Shown in pieces: positions 62,129 to 64,000 of a stretch of DNA of 64,000 nucleotides; positions within the stretch are counted from its first letter, which is position 1; each line of letters begins with the position of its first letter. A program made the position numbers and the translations under genes. This DNA is from AP-15 sp963846635. GTDB lineage: Bacteria; Pseudomonadota; Alphaproteobacteria; ATCC43930; CGMCC-115725. Location of the stretch: the NCBI GenBank assembly GCA_963846635.1, contig CAWJXM010000004.1:160251-224250 (forward strand), read 5' to 3'. The notes below the pieces were generated by a model. That model searched no databases. It saw only the letters and a program-made list of their open reading frames with translations, and was not told the DNA's origin.

Positions 62129-62460
62129 GTGAGTTCGTTCGCCCCCGCTATCATCGATAATTTGCGGTTGACGCATGAGATCGTTTCGGCAATCCGCGCC
62201 ATTGGTGAAGGCAAGGGCAAGCAGGACTTATTTAAAGAACGTGCACCGGACGTTCTCGAAAATTTGCGTCAGGTTGCGATCATCGAAAGCACCGAGTTAT
62301 CAAACCGCCTCGAAGGAGTGACCTTACCACGAACGGCAATTGAGCTTCTCATTCACCGAAACGAGAACCCGCGAGAGGGAAATCGCTCGGAAGCTGAAAT
62401 CGCGGGGTACCGTAATGTCTTGCGATTAATCCATGAGCGACACGAGTATATGGAGCTAAC
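62129..62460 (+). pseudogene. Fic family protein, N-terminal fragment cut by IS66
   Basis: Start GTG 62129. The Fic N-terminal domain is recognisable: QVAIIESTELSNRLEGVTLP, RTAIELLIHRNENPREGNRS and EAEIAGYRNVLRLIHERHEY. Homology ends at YMEL (about 62460), before the catalytic HPFxxGNGR motif, exactly where IS66 sequence begins. The fragment continues in frame to 62566 as Arg-rich residues that are the reverse strand of the transposase. Fic proteins AMPylate or otherwise modify target proteins; this copy cannot. Confidence 0.78.
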
Positions 62461-62461
62461 G

Positions 62462-64000
62462 CAATTGCTCACCCCGGCTGTTCGAGGCCGATGCTGGATA
62501 GTGGGGCTGCGAGCACGCTGCGTAGGTCGTCGAGGATGGAGCGGCGGTTGGCCTTGGCGGTGCTGACGACGGAGCGGAATGCGGCGTAGGTCTGGGCGCC
62601 CCATTCGGAGCGGAAGCCATTGGTCACTTTACGGAAGATCACGCTTGGGCGCAGCGCGCGCTCGGAGCAGTTGTTGGTGGCCGGCACGGCACGGTCGGTG
62701 ACGAAGATGAACAGATGCGCGCGGTCGCGGGCGATGCGGCGGCGCAGTTTCTCGGCCACCGGCCCGTAGCGCGGCAGCGCCAGCACGCGGTCGAGCCTGC
62801 GGTCCAGATCGGCGCGATACTGGGCAAGCGTGCCGTCGCGCAGCGCCTCGCGTCGTCGCCCGATGGCAATCGCGCGCAGCAGCAGCCATTTCAGCGCGAG
62901 CGCGAAGCCCGCGTCGCCGCAGTCAATGGCGTACTGCGCATCGCGCAGCAGATGCGCCAGGCACATCTGCCACAGATCGGCATGGCCGCGCTGGCTGCCC
63001 AGGCTGTCGGACACCCACACGCGCGGCCGGATGCTGCCGAACAGCGCCCGCACCACCTCGGCGCCACGGCTGGGGCGGATGATGTGCAGCACCGCGAAGG
63101 TGGTCACGAACACCCATTCCCACTGCGTTTTCTTCATCACCCGCACCGAGGTTTCGTCACTGGCGACCACCTCGGCGGCGGTGACCCGGGCTGCGATCGC
63201 CTCGGCCGCGGCGGCCAGGGGCGCGGTGGCGCGGGCGAGGATGTTGCACAGGGCACCCTCGCTGATCGACAGGCCAAAGATCTCGCCGAGCAGGCCGCGC
63301 AGCCGCTCCAGCCCGATGGCGTGGGCATAGTGCAGATAGACCACCAGCGCCTCGACCGATGTGCCGAACGGCGAGCCGGGTTCCAGTCCCGCCGGCGCGA
63401 CCGCGACGGCGCGCGCACCGCAGCAGACGCAGCGCCCGCCGAACAGCCGCACCCGGGTGACATCCGGCCTGATCGGCGGCATCTCGATGCGGTCATAGAC
63501 CTGCTGCGGCGACTGCGCCGCGTCGGCCCATTCGGCCGCGCAGTGCGGACAGGCGTCGAGCCTGGCATCGATGATGCGATCGGGATTGGGCTCCAGCAGG
63601 CGGGCGACACCGGGGCGGCCTTTGCGCGGCGGCTTGGCGCCGGGCGCGGGTCCGTCGGATTTCTGTCCCTTGGATGGCGGCAGCGAGGAATTGTCCGGCG
63701 TCTTGGTCGGCCGCTCCAGCCGGGCCAGCCGGGCCAGCCGCGCCTGCAACTCGGCGTTGCGTGCCGTCAACTCGGCGTTGCCTGCTTCCAACACGGCGAT
63801 CCGCGCCAGTGCCGTCTCCAACTGCCCCACCAGCGGCAACAGCGACAGGATCAGCGCGTCCTTCTCCGCAACGCTCAGCTTGGACAGGTCGACGGCTTGT
63901 GTCACAGGCGCAGCGAAGCAAGTCGCCTGTGACCGCGTCAAGCGCCATCTCGCTCACCAAACCCGCGGCTGTCGCGACCGATCTGGCGCTACCCAGGTGA
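62462..64000 (-). mobile_element. IS66-family element, right part cut by the window edge
   Basis: Sequence from the break in fic to the end of the window belongs to an IS66-type element oriented leftwards. The left border is placed at about 62462 from the end of Fic homology; inverted repeats could not be compared because the other end is outside the window. Confidence 0.65.
62469..63941 (-). CDS. IS66 family transposase TnpC
   Basis: 490 residues. The N-terminus has the IS66 leucine-zipper-like region (LSVAEKDALILSLLPLVGQL then repeated ARLARLERPTKTPDNSS). A zinc-finger-like CPHCAAEW and CVCCGAR follow. The DDE core includes VASDETSVRVMKKTQWEWVF, VWVSDSLGSQRGHADLWQMC and AVPATNNCSERALRPSVIFR. 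The short IS66_C end (AYAAFRSVVSTAKANRRSIL) is present. TnpA and TnpB, if any, lie beyond the window. The start (TTG 63941) is uncertain. Confidence 0.9.
   Translation of the reverse strand: MTRSQATCFAAPVTQAVDLSKLSVAEKDALILSLLPLVGQLETALARIAVLEAGNAELTARNAELQARLARLARLERPTKTPDNSSLPPSKGQKSDGPAPGAKPPRKGRPGVARLLEPNPDRIIDARLDACPHCAAEWADAAQSPQQVYDRIEMPPIRPDVTRVRLFGGRCVCCGARAVAVAPAGLEPGSPFGTSVEALVVYLHYAHAIGLERLRGLLGEIFGLSISEGALCNILARATAPLAAAAEAIAARVTAAEVVASDETSVRVMKKTQWEWVFVTTFAVLHIIRPSRGAEVVRALFGSIRPRVWVSDSLGSQRGHADLWQMCLAHLLRDAQYAIDCGDAGFALALKWLLLRAIAIGRRREALRDGTLAQYRADLDRRLDRVLALPRYGPVAEKLRRRIARDRAHLFIFVTDRAVPATNNCSERALRPSVIFRKVTNGFRSEWGAQTYAAFRSVVSTAKANRRSILDDLRSVLAAPLSSIGLEQPG

Noticed and set aside
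62715..63932. 405-residue plus-strand frame in the IS66 element
   Set aside because: Antisense to TnpC; Arg/Gln-rich and without any domain.

Overview
The window is GC-rich bacterial chromosome. Gene content and order point to an alphaproteobacterium, most likely of the Rhodospirillales/Acetobacterales type. The supporting blocks are lptG-lptD-surA-pdxA-rsmA, the fabD-fabG-acpP-fabF-mltG-yicC run facing it, rpsF-rpsR-DUF2232-rplI, a RegB/RegA redox two-component pair, bactofilin, and DUF1127/DUF2244/DUF4169 proteins. No rRNA, tRNA or CRISPR array was seen.

Layout. 1-6.6 kb: LPS export and outer-membrane biogenesis, then pyridoxal and rRNA-methylation genes. 6.7-9.2 kb: a secreted phosphodiesterase and a small nucleotide kinase. 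9.2-14.8 kb: the fatty-acid synthesis cluster on the minus strand. 14.9-21.5 kb: ribosomal proteins, cyclopropane-fatty-acid synthase, dnaB, prmA. 21.6-26.8 kb: an aminopeptidase P, a thiamine-pyrophosphate enzyme and an unusual internally duplicated protein. 26.9-29.2 kb: an accessory islet with a 180-bp MITE-like element, a Panacea(DUF4065)-type antitoxin next to a small membrane protein (candidate toxin-antitoxin pair), and a decayed IS4-type transposase. 29.2-39.7 kb: amidohydrolase, GDP-mannose synthesis (manC) and an O-acyl/carbamoyl glycan-decoration locus (MBOAT, SxtJ-like, carbamoyltransferase, SGNH-like). 39.7-46.4 kb: dapB, nth, bactofilin, glgX and small proteins. 46.4-54.3 kb: biotin-dependent carboxylase, CoA-transferase, crotonase, an ABC-2 exporter and RegBA. 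54.6-64 kb: outer-membrane barrel, Cache-type histidine kinase, an MFS transporter divergent from a haem-oxygenase-like metalloenzyme, a complete IS701-family element, and a fic gene cut by an IS66-family element that runs off the right edge.

A recurring feature is single-nucleotide frame breaks. Seven genes (rpsF, prmA, the TPP enzyme, the DUF4065 gene, the carbamoyltransferase, the MFS gene and the IS701 transposase) each regain an obviously homologous reading frame after one base is added or removed (the DUF4065 gene needs one of each). This looks more like residual assembly indels than seven independent mutations, but only reads can decide. In addition rsmA has no ATG/GTG/TTG upstream of its conserved N-terminus; a CTG overlapping the pdxA stop is the likely start.

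The most interesting accessory signals are the candidate PanAT pair, the MITE with an IS701-like CTAA target duplication, the two-repeat GSHGG protein beside the TPP enzyme, and the haem-oxygenase-like gene whose stop codon lies inside an IS701 target duplication.
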